Positions 50,829-59,780 of a DNA stretch of 64,000 bases are shown here, in pieces. Under the pieces are notes generated by a model that was not told the origin of the DNA, made no database searches, and saw nothing but the letters and a program-made list of their open reading frames with translations. The stretch is from contig JAEXTV010000028.1 in the NCBI GenBank assembly GCA_023406895.1, positions 62,001-126,000 on the forward strand, given 5' to 3'. Numbering within the stretch: the stretch's first letter is position 1; each line of letters begins with the position of its first letter. The position numbers and the translations under genes were made by a program. This stretch comes from Bacillota bacterium (GTDB lineage Bacteria; Bacillota; Clostridia; Christensenellales; SZUA-584).

Positions 50829-51533
50829 TCAACGTTCTTTCATATAATTGATGATATTCTTTTCAGCTGTCTGAACTGAATGCAGTTGGGCGTTAGATTT
50901 GTCCACAGCGTCGATACTGAGCAACGTCATGGCCTTATCAATTTTTCTTAACCTCATAGGCAAAACAATCAGAGCAAGAATATAGTTGAGCACCGGCAAA
51001 TTGATAATTTTTTGTTTGTATAGGTAACCAAAATAAGCTTTTTCAAAGTAATAAAAGCTCTCAACAGCGATATTGGGGTCCTTTTCAGGGGAGTTGCAGA
51101 GAATATAAACCAAAGCTTCTTTGGGCATTCCGAACTTCAGCATTGAATAAAACTTCATATACTCATCGCGAGACACCTCTCGGCCCAGCAAGATTTCAAA
51201 TATCTCTTCGATAAAAGTATCATCCGCAAATCCCATTAATACACTCAGATCAAGAGTCGGCTTGTTTTCGTTGGAGAAAATGTCTCTTATGTATTTTCTT
51301 TTTCTGTTGGAAATGATGATGCGGCCCAGCGGCGTACGCTTCACAACGTTCTTAACCATGGTCTTCATCCGCGATTGTGCAGGCATGCTTAAAATGCTTA
51401 CCTGAGCATTTTGAACAGGAGCGGCGCAAGCCTGCTGCTGCGGTGCATCGCTATGCCTTAACGGACTATAATCAATATAATCAGCCAAACTGCTGTATAA
51501 ATCTCTATAGTTGATCCGATCCAACTCTACCAT
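50829..51533 (-). CDS. Glycan-cluster protein with DUF4214-like segment
   Basis: 234 residues, no known catalytic motif. A disordered Ala/Gln/Pro stretch (about 28-50), a basic amphipathic stretch (VKNVVKRTPLGRIIISNRKRKY), a helical DUF4214-like segment (about 108-150: FIEEIFEILLGREVSRDEYMKFY), a semi-hydrophobic part and a C-terminal helix. The helical segment is similar to the insert in Wzt. ATG at 51533 has only a weak upstream GAGGAT. The gene is the first behind the promoter at 51771-51799. Role unknown; an adaptor for the exporter or transferases is a guess. Confidence 0.75.
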   Translation of the reverse strand: MVELDRINYRDLYSSLADYIDYSPLRHSDAPQQQACAAPVQNAQVSILSMPAQSRMKTMVKNVVKRTPLGRIIISNRKRKYIRDIFSNENKPTLDLSVLMGFADDTFIEEIFEILLGREVSRDEYMKFYSMLKFGMPKEALVYILCNSPEKDPNIAVESFYYFEKAYFGYLYKQKIINLPVLNYILALIVLPMRLRKIDKAMTLLSIDAVDKSNAQLHSVQTAEKNIINYMKER

Positions 51534-51881
51534 TACTTCTCATCCTCATGCGGGACTGTCGTGTTTGTTAATTTAATGCATTCTTTATTGTGACCCACAT
51601 GAAATCACACCGAACAAACCCGGCAGTCTTATTCATTATATCTATAAATATTGATATTATACTATAACCATTGGCTAACACGCATAATAAGATACGCCCG
51701 TTACGCATAGTTGCCCTGCAAAATACAAAATCATTGTTAAACAGTTGAATTTTGCAGATATACCCGAAGTATTTTATCATTCATCCCATTTATTTTCAAG
51801 GTGCTGTTTCTTGGCGTAGGTGGCCAAAGCTCTTAACGCAAGCCGTTTCCATTGGCAGCTGAACGAATGATAACAAATGCT
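51534..51881. other. AT-rich intergenic region with internal promoter
   Basis: 348 bp between the 234-residue gene and the SGNH gene. It holds the promoter listed at 51771-51799; no convincing gene is seen. Confidence 0.6.
51771..51799 (-). promoter_or_regulatory. Internal sigma-A promoter of the polysaccharide cluster
   Basis: On the minus strand TTGAAA, 17-bp spacer, TAAAAT. It precedes the 234-residue gene and the downstream exporter genes by about 240 bp, so it can drive the export half independently of the acetylation half. Confidence 0.7.
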
Positions 51882-53009
51882 CTAAAGCGCCAATCTTGAC
51901 GAAAGAAGATATTCAGCAACCTGAACAATAACAATATCGGGGTTTTCCGTTTCAATAATGGAAAAATCAACAGCCGATGTGGAGAAAAATACGCTTCTGG
52001 AAAAGTCCTCAGCTAAAAACTCAACATCCCCGAAATTGCCGCCCGGGACGCCCCCGAAGGAGTCTTTCAAAATAACGGCTTTGGGTAATGTCTTATCATC
52101 TTTTTCATAAGCTCTCATCCCATAACCTGCTTCAATCGGATAGATGGAGGGATCATGATAGCCTTCAATCTGAGCTTCAACAATGTCTATGTTCTTTTTT
52201 GTGTATTGAAAGCTGTTTTCCTCAGTCACATATTGAGTAAGCTTAAGTATATCAACCAAGTTCCCCGCCGGATGGTTTTCCTGTCGAATAATCTCATAGG
52301 CATCTCTCTCAACAAGCGGAACGTTTTGAAACCCCATTGTTCTCAGCTTTTTGGTGATTTCCTGGTATGCCAGAAAAGAGCCGTTATAATTCCAATGCCC
52401 ATCTGTTTTTAAATAAAGCGGTTGGATAGCTTTTTCGTTCCGAAACGCTTCGGTTAAATCCAGAATCTCAATATTCCCATTATCTCTGAGCAGGCGGACG
52501 ACTTGATCCTTGACTCTGTTATCAGATTGCCTGTACATCCCGTAGGGAACGAATTCACTATATACTGATTGTTTGTCCGGGACGATGACAATCAAATACT
52601 TAATTCCTTTTTCAGCAAGAAAATCTGCTGTTGATATTTGCTTGTCAGCAATTTGGGCCAGTTCTTCCTGCGTGAGTATTCTTTCACCCAACATATCTTG
52701 ACGGGTATAGTCCTGTGCATAAAAGAAGTATCCTTGATCGCCATATAAAATATCGCTGCCGCGATTGTCTTTGAGCAACAATATATTAAACGCATTGGCG
52801 GCTTCAATCATTTCCCCCTTAAATGCAAGGCGGTCTGAAATGAAATCTTCATAGTCGCATAAATAGTTGATCCCTCTGAACGTTGGTAAAGGAGTCGGTT
52901 CCCTATGCAACGCTTCAATATCTGCACCAACAAAGGCGCCAACGCACACCGGCAAGCAAATTATAGCCATAAATACACTTATAAAAATGATCTTCAGTTT
53001 TCTTTCCAC
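51882..53009 (-). CDS. SGNH/AlgX-AlgJ-like O-acetylation protein (DHHW type)
   Basis: 375 residues. An N-terminal membrane anchor or signal (about 6-26), then an extracellular SGNH-like fold with YLIVIVPDKQSVYSEFVPYG, the DGHWNYNG motif (203-210) holding the catalytic Asp/His, and the late Ser motif AVILKDSFGG. Such proteins accept acetyl groups from an AlgI-type MBOAT and put them on extracellular glycan. The MBOAT gene lies 14 bp upstream, which strongly supports this pairing. Start is GTG/ATG-type at 53009 behind GAAAGAGGC. Confidence 0.85.
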   Translation of the reverse strand: MERKLKIIFISVFMAIICLPVCVGAFVGADIEALHREPTPLPTFRGINYLCDYEDFISDRLAFKGEMIEAANAFNILLLKDNRGSDILYGDQGYFFYAQDYTRQDMLGERILTQEELAQIADKQISTADFLAEKGIKYLIVIVPDKQSVYSEFVPYGMYRQSDNRVKDQVVRLLRDNGNIEILDLTEAFRNEKAIQPLYLKTDGHWNYNGSFLAYQEITKKLRTMGFQNVPLVERDAYEIIRQENHPAGNLVDILKLTQYVTEENSFQYTKKNIDIVEAQIEGYHDPSIYPIEAGYGMRAYEKDDKTLPKAVILKDSFGGVPGGNFGDVEFLAEDFSRSVFFSTSAVDFSIIETENPDIVIVQVAEYLLSSRLAL

Positions 53010-53023
53010 GTATATGCCTCTTT

Positions 53024-54451
53024 CTAAAATCTGAAGTAAATAAACGGATTGTAGCTATCGTTTGCCAAAAATATCATTGAAAGAACGAATAAACATAATA
53101 CAAGGCAGTTCCCGGTCATTATCAATATTTTGGTGAATCGATTCCCTTTCGCCAGAGCATTTTGTATCTTTTTTAGCTTCAATATCGGAACAGAAAGCAG
53201 AATGCCCGAGACCAAAGTGATCACTGTCTTTAAAACAGAAGTATACATAAGAACATTGTATGTCCCGTTTCCGAGCCCAAACATAGCACTTATATACTGA
53301 ATGGAATAACCAACCGACTCCGATCGAAAAAACACCCAGCCAATCGCAATAATCAAAAGCGTATAAATATGAGAAATGAATGCCGGTGCTTTATGAATCA
53401 TATTACCGAATCTTGTACGTTCGATTATCAGAAAAACGCCATAATAAATACCCCAAACAATGAACGTCATTGCCGCGCCATGCCATAAACCGCAAAGAAG
53501 AAAAACAATGAACAAGTTGAAATATGTCCTTGCATTGCCTTTCCTGTTACCGCCTAAAGGTATATACAAATAATCCTTGAACCATGTTGATAGAGATATA
53601 TGCCATCGTCTCCAAAAATCTTTGACCGACTTGGAGATATACGGGTAATTAAAGTTTTCCAAGAATTGAAACCCCAGCATCTTTCCCATACCGATCGCCA
53701 TATCACTGTAACCAGAAAAATCGAAGTATATTTGTATGGAGTATGCTATTATTCCAATCCAAGCGCTTGCTCCGGAGACATCCGCTGCGTTTTGCCCAAA
53801 TACCAAATCGGCTATAACGGCAGCATTATTGGCAATCAAAACTTTTTTTGCAATACCGATACAAAAACGCCTTATACCGTCGAATAATCCGTCAATTGTT
53901 ACTTTCCTATCATCAATCTCCTTTGCAACATCCACATACCTCACAATAGGCCCGGCAACCAACTGCGGAAAAAGTGATACGTAAAGCCCCACATAAAATG
54001 GGTTTTTCTGTACTGTTGTTTTTTTCCTGTAAACATCAATCACGTAACTTAATGCTTGAAATGTGTAAAACGATATCCCAAGCGGTAAAGCAATCTCAGA
54101 GATGCCATTGATAGGAGCAACGTTGAATATTGCCAAAAAACCATTGAAGCCGTTTAAAATAAAAGATGCGTACTTAAAAAAGGCAAGCATTCCGAGATTA
54201 AAAATAACAGCGGAAACCAAGCTTATTTTCCGAATAATCTGCTTGCGTTCACACCCAGCCAATAACCCAAATAGGTAATTGGCTGCGATGGAAACGATCA
54301 TAAGAACAATATAAGTTGGTTCTCCCCATGCATAAAAAACCAAACTTGCAGCAAGCAATGCGTAGTTCTTTAATCTTTTTGGTAATATAAAATGAGCAAA
54401 CAATGAAATTGGTAAAAATACAAAAACGAAAATTAAAGATGAAAAAACCAT
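53024..54451 (-). CDS. MBOAT-family O-acyltransferase (AlgI-like)
   Basis: 475 residues with about 11-12 TM segments. Moves acetyl groups across the membrane for glycan O-acetylation. Family marks: LPLGISFYTFQALSYVIDVYR, FPQLVAGPIVRY, FRRWHISLSTWFKDYLYIPLGG read within 280-310, and the active-site His in LCGLWHGAAMTF. ATG at 54451 sits behind a G-rich ribosome site. It is followed by its SGNH partner. Confidence 0.93.
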   Translation of the reverse strand: MVFSSLIFVFVFLPISLFAHFILPKRLKNYALLAASLVFYAWGEPTYIVLMIVSIAANYLFGLLAGCERKQIIRKISLVSAVIFNLGMLAFFKYASFILNGFNGFLAIFNVAPINGISEIALPLGISFYTFQALSYVIDVYRKKTTVQKNPFYVGLYVSLFPQLVAGPIVRYVDVAKEIDDRKVTIDGLFDGIRRFCIGIAKKVLIANNAAVIADLVFGQNAADVSGASAWIGIIAYSIQIYFDFSGYSDMAIGMGKMLGFQFLENFNYPYISKSVKDFWRRWHISLSTWFKDYLYIPLGGNRKGNARTYFNLFIVFLLCGLWHGAAMTFIVWGIYYGVFLIIERTRFGNMIHKAPAFISHIYTLLIIAIGWVFFRSESVGYSIQYISAMFGLGNGTYNVLMYTSVLKTVITLVSGILLSVPILKLKKIQNALAKGNRFTKILIMTGNCLVLCLFVLSMIFLANDSYNPFIYFRF

Positions 54452-54873
54452 TTGCCCCCCAATTCACCCTGCAGCGTTAACATCCATTCCAGCATGATGA
54501 TTACTGGTTATACCGTGACAGAAAGATGTGGTGTATCCTGCCCTCAACTCATTTTTCCACAAGGGTGTATATATCTAAATATTATAATCTCTTTGCTTTC
54601 TAATCACTTTACCTTGGCCAGTTCCACATCCCCGGAAGATATCTTTTCAAATAATAGAATAATTCCGGACTGAGTTAGAAATAACTTGGCTGTTTCTAAC
54701 TCATAACCTTCTCCGAGAAAATCAACAAAAACATTGTCGGCACTCCATCAGTAACGGCTTAATAGCTAATATGGCCTTCCGCATGTCTCTCAATCTCAAT
54801 TTTCTATTTATACTGTTACCTTCTCCGGCGGCTATTCAGTAATCGGTGTTTATTGCGGTTTACGTTCGCTCCT
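54452..54873. other. Intergenic region with inverted repeat
   Basis: 422 bp between YfhO and MBOAT genes. Contains a perfect 11-bp inverted repeat (TGAGTTAGAAA at 54671-54681 with 54693-54703) and a minus-strand TATAAT at 54581-54586 with a poor -35. No supported gene. Confidence 0.5.
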
Positions 54874-57570
54874 TTATTCATCAGCGCAAAGATCTTCCTT
54901 CGGGTCACCCTTTGCACGTGCTTTGGCCCTAATAGCGAGCAAAATCAGCAATACAATTCCGGCCAAGGTTATCGCTGCGCCGATATAAAGTGATAACGGT
55001 TCAAACTTAAACTCAATGATGTGCTCACCCATGGGCACATAAGCCCCTTGATAGGCTTGGTTTACAAGATAATTCTGAACTTTATGCCCATCCACATACG
55101 CATTCCAACCAGGATACATAACCTGAGTGTGGTTAACAAACACCTCTTCATTGGCCATGACTTTTGCTTTCACGCTGCTGTTTTTAAACTCCAATATTTC
55201 CACTTGCGCATCATTGCCGACATCTTCTTTCGGTTCAGCAATATAACTTGTATCTTTCACCTTAAAACTATTAAATTCTGCAATATCAGCCACATTATCA
55301 GCCACATTAACAATTGGCCTGGCATCCATATTTTCATATATGGTGGTGTTTCCGTCGTCAATGACTGTCTTATAGACCGTTTCAAAAGGAATGCTCAATA
55401 CCTTATACATTCTCAGATGTTTTACGTCGATATCCGAATTGCTCTGGGAAACTATGCGCAGGCAAGCGTCGTCTGGCACCTTAAAGTCGCCTGTACTAAT
55501 AAACCCTGAATAAGTCTTCGTACCGGGTTCCAGACCTATGGTCAAGCTACATGCTTCAAAATCATAATCTTCGCCATAAAAATCAATATAGAAAAGCTGA
55601 GGATTATTATCGGTCTTTGCTTCAAATTCAATATAATACTGCTGATTTGCATCGATCTGCACTTCGTAGCTTTGGGCATTGATTGCACCGTTATTGGATT
55701 TTATTGTTGCATCCCTCAAACTCAAATACTTCTCATCCAACCCAATTGTGACTTGCTCATCTACCGAAATGTTGTGATAAGGATCTGCAATATATTTCAC
55801 AGAAGCCGCAGATAGCTGCTGATGGTTTGAATGAACAATGGTATTCATATTCGGCATAATTAATGCATTATCCAAACCCGTAAAGCGCCGTGTTCTCTCG
55901 GATTCAAATGTTAAATAAGCGTTGTATGCTTGAAACCGGTGCAGCATTGGCGCGTTGATTTTGAATTCTTTGAGTTTGGTTGAATCATAGAGCTGCTCAG
56001 CAGTTGCAATCACCGCGATAGATCGGTAACCGTCGCTGTTTATCTGATCTTGGATATAATTCATTTCACTGAAATCAGACGATTTCGTACTCGCATAATA
56101 ATCGATTTGATCATGCTTTAAGCTGTAACGGCTTACGTCTGCAATGGAAATGATAGAAAGCAATATCGTAAAGGCAGCAAATACGTGTTTTCGTTGATAA
56201 ATAAACCTGACATAAGAATAAACTGCCAGTATCAAAGCAAGCCCTAACGTAATAAAAACAGAGGGTGAGAAAACACCAATACCCGAAAAGTATTCTCTCA
56301 TCTTTTCACTGGCCATTTCAGTTGCGGCAAGTGCTTTAACCACAATCATCACGAGCAGCAAAACCGCAGCCGAGCAAAGGCTGAACTTGAAAAGCCTCTT
56401 GGCTTCATCTCTGTCTTTCAGTTTTTCAAGCGTCATGCCAAATAATACAACAGAAAAGACTATGTAGATAAAAAGCATGCGTGATGCAACTCTGAATGAT
56501 CCGATTATGGGTATTTTCCATATGATCTCTCCAAGTACCGGTATATTGCCGATCATACAGTAGAGCAAAGCAAGGATATCAAAAATAAAAAACACAAGAA
56601 ACTTCTTATCTTTTAAATAGCGCCCGGCAGCAAACGCCATGAATACTGCAGGAATAATTCCGAGATATATTTCAATATCGACTCCTGTGGTATGATATGC
56701 ACCAAAAGGTGAGTAATAGTCAGAAAACAATTCCGGATAGAATATCATAGGGAGCACTTTATAATCCGCAGAATATGATGCAAAATATTCATACGAGATG
56801 GTGTTTCTTCCGGTATCCTTTATTAGTTCCGCAAGAGGAAGCAGCTGAATGGCAATAAGCAGAGTGAAAAAAACGCCCCATAAAAGCACATCAACAATTC
56901 TTTTCTTAATGCCGCTTTTATCCTTTTTGATAAAAATAATCAGATACAAAAATACAAAAATATCAGAATAGACCGCAACCTGAGGAAAACCTGCGAAAAA
57001 CTGCATGGCCATTGCCGCAGACGAAAACAGCAATTCTATACGGTTATTGGTTCTTATATACCTTTGAATAAAATACAACACCAGCGGCAGCCATATAATC
57101 GTTGAATAAACAGTCTGATGAACAACCCTGGCACCGCCCAAAATTGTGCTGAACATAAAAATCAGGCCGGTTAAAAATGCAACCAGTCTGCTTTTAATCA
57201 TTTCAGTCATAAATAAATACATAAAAAACCCGGCTAAAGCAAGCGTACATATATAAAAAACAATTGCAAATACGTTCTCAGGAAAAATCAGCGACAAATA
57301 ATTCAGCGGATAAAAAAACGCGTTTTGGATATCAGCCATAAATGGCGCGCCAAGCATGCCGAAGGGATTCCATAATACGGGGTCACCGCTGTGAAAACCG
57401 TATGCAAAAAGGCTTCTGCTATTCATCCAAGAAAAGCTGTCTCCTCCAGCCATCACGTTTCCGCTAATTAAATATGGGAGATTAACAATGAGAGGAACGA
57501 GAATATAAACCAGCAACGCCAGCAAAGCCCATCTCATTTCTTTTTTTAATATCTTTATTCCAGTTCCCAT
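54874..57570 (-). CDS. YfhO-family integral membrane protein (GT-C-like)
   Basis: 898 residues. About 13 N-terminal TM segments to around residue 480, a large extracytoplasmic beta-rich domain (about 490-860), and a last TM (about 865-888) before a charged tail. YfhO proteins are needed for glycosylation of surface polymers such as teichoic acids in Gram-positive bacteria. The early loop has NVMAGGDSFSWMNSRS with an acidic residue expected for GT-C folds. ATG follows AGGAGAAAAAGA, 20 bp after the 602-residue gene. Its first 39 codons are duplicated as a relic at 59631-59746. Confidence 0.88.
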   Translation of the reverse strand: MGTGIKILKKEMRWALLALLVYILVPLIVNLPYLISGNVMAGGDSFSWMNSRSLFAYGFHSGDPVLWNPFGMLGAPFMADIQNAFFYPLNYLSLIFPENVFAIVFYICTLALAGFFMYLFMTEMIKSRLVAFLTGLIFMFSTILGGARVVHQTVYSTIIWLPLVLYFIQRYIRTNNRIELLFSSAAMAMQFFAGFPQVAVYSDIFVFLYLIIFIKKDKSGIKKRIVDVLLWGVFFTLLIAIQLLPLAELIKDTGRNTISYEYFASYSADYKVLPMIFYPELFSDYYSPFGAYHTTGVDIEIYLGIIPAVFMAFAAGRYLKDKKFLVFFIFDILALLYCMIGNIPVLGEIIWKIPIIGSFRVASRMLFIYIVFSVVLFGMTLEKLKDRDEAKRLFKFSLCSAAVLLLVMIVVKALAATEMASEKMREYFSGIGVFSPSVFITLGLALILAVYSYVRFIYQRKHVFAAFTILLSIISIADVSRYSLKHDQIDYYASTKSSDFSEMNYIQDQINSDGYRSIAVIATAEQLYDSTKLKEFKINAPMLHRFQAYNAYLTFESERTRRFTGLDNALIMPNMNTIVHSNHQQLSAASVKYIADPYHNISVDEQVTIGLDEKYLSLRDATIKSNNGAINAQSYEVQIDANQQYYIEFEAKTDNNPQLFYIDFYGEDYDFEACSLTIGLEPGTKTYSGFISTGDFKVPDDACLRIVSQSNSDIDVKHLRMYKVLSIPFETVYKTVIDDGNTTIYENMDARPIVNVADNVADIAEFNSFKVKDTSYIAEPKEDVGNDAQVEILEFKNSSVKAKVMANEEVFVNHTQVMYPGWNAYVDGHKVQNYLVNQAYQGAYVPMGEHIIEFKFEPLSLYIGAAITLAGIVLLILLAIRAKARAKGDPKEDLCADE

Positions 57571-57590
57571 TCTTTTTCTCCTTGTTAAGA

Positions 57591-59399
57591 TTAACCCAAC
57601 CGGATACTCTTGATATCAACGAGTTCCTGCTCAGAGAGTGTTAAAATCTGGCCAATTTTTAATCCTTTTTCTGCTGTCAACTCAATTGCTTTCTCAACAA
57701 CTTCTCCATTGTCCGCCTCGGTATTGTAGATAAGTTTAATACTTGATATTTCCTGGTCGTCGTATATGTATACCGATACATGATCAACATAAACACTCTG
57801 AGCAGACTTATTTTCAGCATCAAGAGCGATACTTTTGAGATACCCTTTTAATACAACACCGCCAGTGCTGTTGAGCCTGATTTCCGTCGTGACTGTGATA
57901 TCCTCATTTCCGGAATTCTCATAATAGCCGTTTTCCTGAAGAAACGTATTGCTCGCAATATACGCATTAACATCCTGCGCCATAATTTTGTGGTCGGTGT
58001 AGGCTGCAAATATTTCGGAGTTAGGCATTGTGTATACGTTGTCTCTAGCATCATATAAAAGAAGATTGTTCTCGTTTTGCGCTGCGTAGAAATCATCTGC
58101 GATGGCTTCTTGGGTCACATTGCGGGAAACCAGATTGTATATTCTTGTGTTCTCAAAAAAACCATTCATAGTTATCATATTGATCAGCAATATCGGCAGC
58201 CCCGCAACCAGAAACGCCGACACCAAAACATATTTTTTCCAGCGCATACCCGGTTGACTGAGTAACCAATAGGCGATAATGGCCAGTAAAATGATCACTC
58301 CAAAATATTCAGCATATGCCGGCAAGTGTGATGTGCCAAAGACCAATTCTCTTTGATACCGATCCGAAACAGAAATTAAAGCGGAAGGTATAATCCATAG
58401 TGAAAGCCCGGTCGTTATTAAGAGCCAAACTTTGCGTTTATCAAATACTGTATCCTCTTTTCTTTCTTTGAAAACAATAAGGATGGCAAGTGCTGCAAAA
58501 CAAACGAGCATCACAATATCATAAAAACCGATTGGCTGCTTCATTACACCTGTGAACATGCCATCGGTAAACAGCGTCTGCGTTAAGGGAACAGCGCCAA
58601 GTAACTGTTTCAAAAAAGTGACCGAAACCAGAGAGAGATCAGATAGACTGACTGTGACGCCGCCATAACCGCCGCTTGCCTTCATTCTGGCGTAAACATT
58701 GACCGCCATAACGGCTGCGGCTGCAATGGCATGCGGCAAACAATTCTTGATTCGTTCTTTCTTCTGGCAAAGCAGTATTGGCAATATAAGAGCAGGTATA
58801 ATAAACGCGAAACCAACTTCATACATCAGCAAAGCAATTAAGAAAAATATGATGCTGAATATAATATATCTGATTTTTTTCGTATTTAAGTATTTAACGA
58901 GGAAAACAAGAGATAACAGGCCGAACAAAACCGTTAACTGCAAAAGGGCATGAAATGAATAGATGGCATTATAAAACGTCACTGCGACTTGGAGGAACAA
59001 GACACAAGCCAGCATGCATATGAGTTTGGCCTTTTTTGAGCCGGTTATTTGCTTGATAAAAACGCCCAATGCCAATACATCCATCAGCGTCGTAATCACC
59101 AAAAAAAGCTTGTAGGCAAGCAGCGGATTCGGCGTAGAAGCGCACAGATCAAACAAAATATAGCAATAAAAAGAACTGGGGAACACTCTGCCGGCATTGA
59201 ACCATGCCCCCAAAGTGTCGGTAGAAATTTTAAAAGAGCTGGCATCCCCGTTTATCATTGATCCCCTTATTGTTGAATTAAAAATATCGTCGTAGTAATA
59301 ACCGCTGTTTAATACCGGCAATAAGTAAGCAAAAGAGAATAAAATAATCAGTATCTCATATTTATAGCATAATACTTTTCTGATGAATCTATTGTCCAA
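57591..59399 (-). CDS. Polytopic membrane protein, probable GT-C-type glycosyltransferase (paralogue 1)
   Basis: 602 residues, about 11 TM segments (to residue 420), then an extracellular domain of roughly 170 residues. The first outer loop has GYYYDDIFN, an acidic pair as expected for lipid-linked-sugar GT-C enzymes. The C-terminus (YVDHVSVYIYDDQEISSIKL and NTEADNGEVVEKA) is nearly the same as in the 611-residue protein upstream. TTG at 59399 follows GAGGAGG. It is followed by YfhO after 20 bp. Exact family not recognised. Confidence 0.7.
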   Translation of the reverse strand: MDNRFIRKVLCYKYEILIILFSFAYLLPVLNSGYYYDDIFNSTIRGSMINGDASSFKISTDTLGAWFNAGRVFPSSFYCYILFDLCASTPNPLLAYKLFLVITTLMDVLALGVFIKQITGSKKAKLICMLACVLFLQVAVTFYNAIYSFHALLQLTVLFGLLSLVFLVKYLNTKKIRYIIFSIIFFLIALLMYEVGFAFIIPALILPILLCQKKERIKNCLPHAIAAAAVMAVNVYARMKASGGYGGVTVSLSDLSLVSVTFLKQLLGAVPLTQTLFTDGMFTGVMKQPIGFYDIVMLVCFAALAILIVFKERKEDTVFDKRKVWLLITTGLSLWIIPSALISVSDRYQRELVFGTSHLPAYAEYFGVIILLAIIAYWLLSQPGMRWKKYVLVSAFLVAGLPILLINMITMNGFFENTRIYNLVSRNVTQEAIADDFYAAQNENNLLLYDARDNVYTMPNSEIFAAYTDHKIMAQDVNAYIASNTFLQENGYYENSGNEDITVTTEIRLNSTGGVVLKGYLKSIALDAENKSAQSVYVDHVSVYIYDDQEISSIKLIYNTEADNGEVVEKAIELTAEKGLKIGQILTLSEQELVDIKSIRLG

Positions 59400-59460
59400 A
59401 ATCTAGGTCCTCCTCATTCTTCGGTTATTTTCGGTCTTGATTATCAAAGTTTATTCTTTC

Positions 59461-59630
59461 TTATTTAACCACGAGTGGCTGTTTCATGATTCTCGTGTTC
59501 ATATTCAATATGTACTCACCCACTAGTCCGAAAAAAAATATCTGAATCGAGCCAATCAGGAAAATGCCGATCAGCATCACATAAGCATGCTTTCTTGTAT
59601 AGAAGAACTTTATATAGCAGTATGCTGCTA
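59461..59630 (-). pseudogene. C-terminal relic of a GtrB-type (DPM1-like) GT2 glycosyltransferase
   Basis: On the minus strand the frame reads CYIKFFYTRKHAYVM, then IGIFLIGSIQIFFFGLVGEY and NTRIMKQPLVVK before TAA at 59461. This is the typical final TM pair of polyprenyl-phosphate glycosyltransferases. The catalytic GT2 domain is gone; the break lies where the YfhO relic begins. Confidence 0.8.
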
Positions 59631-59746
59631 ACGTTTCCGCTAATTAAATATGGAAGATTAACAATGAGAGGAACGAGAATATAAACCAGCAACGCCTGCA
59701 AAGTCCATCTCATTTCTTTTTTTAATATCTTTATTCCAGTTCCCAT
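59631..59746 (-). pseudogene. N-terminal relic of a second YfhO gene
   Basis: ATG at 59746 begins 39 codons nearly identical to the start of the intact YfhO (MGTGIKILKKEMRW, then TLQALLVYILVPL and YLISGN). After GGAAACGT the sequence switches to the GtrB relic in a different frame. The match continues upstream through the 20-bp gap into the 3' end of the membrane-protein gene, as in the intact pair. Confidence 0.88.
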
Positions 59747-59780
59747 TCTTTCTCTCCTTGTTACGATTAACCCATCCGGA
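59631..59780. repeat. Duplicated YfhO-start/membrane-protein-end junction
   Basis: About 150 bp here match 57455-57604 with only scattered differences, covering the YfhO start codon region, the 20-bp spacer and the end of the upstream membrane-protein gene. It marks a tandem duplication of a two-gene module. Confidence 0.85.

Noticed and set aside
51568..51780. 70-residue minus-strand open frame before the 234-residue gene
   Set aside because: No ribosome site; it starts within a few bases of the predicted -10 box and looks like leader sequence.
54590..54735. Short minus-strand frame of about 45 codons between YfhO and MBOAT genes
   Set aside because: No start codon with ribosome site and no similarity I could name; length is within chance.
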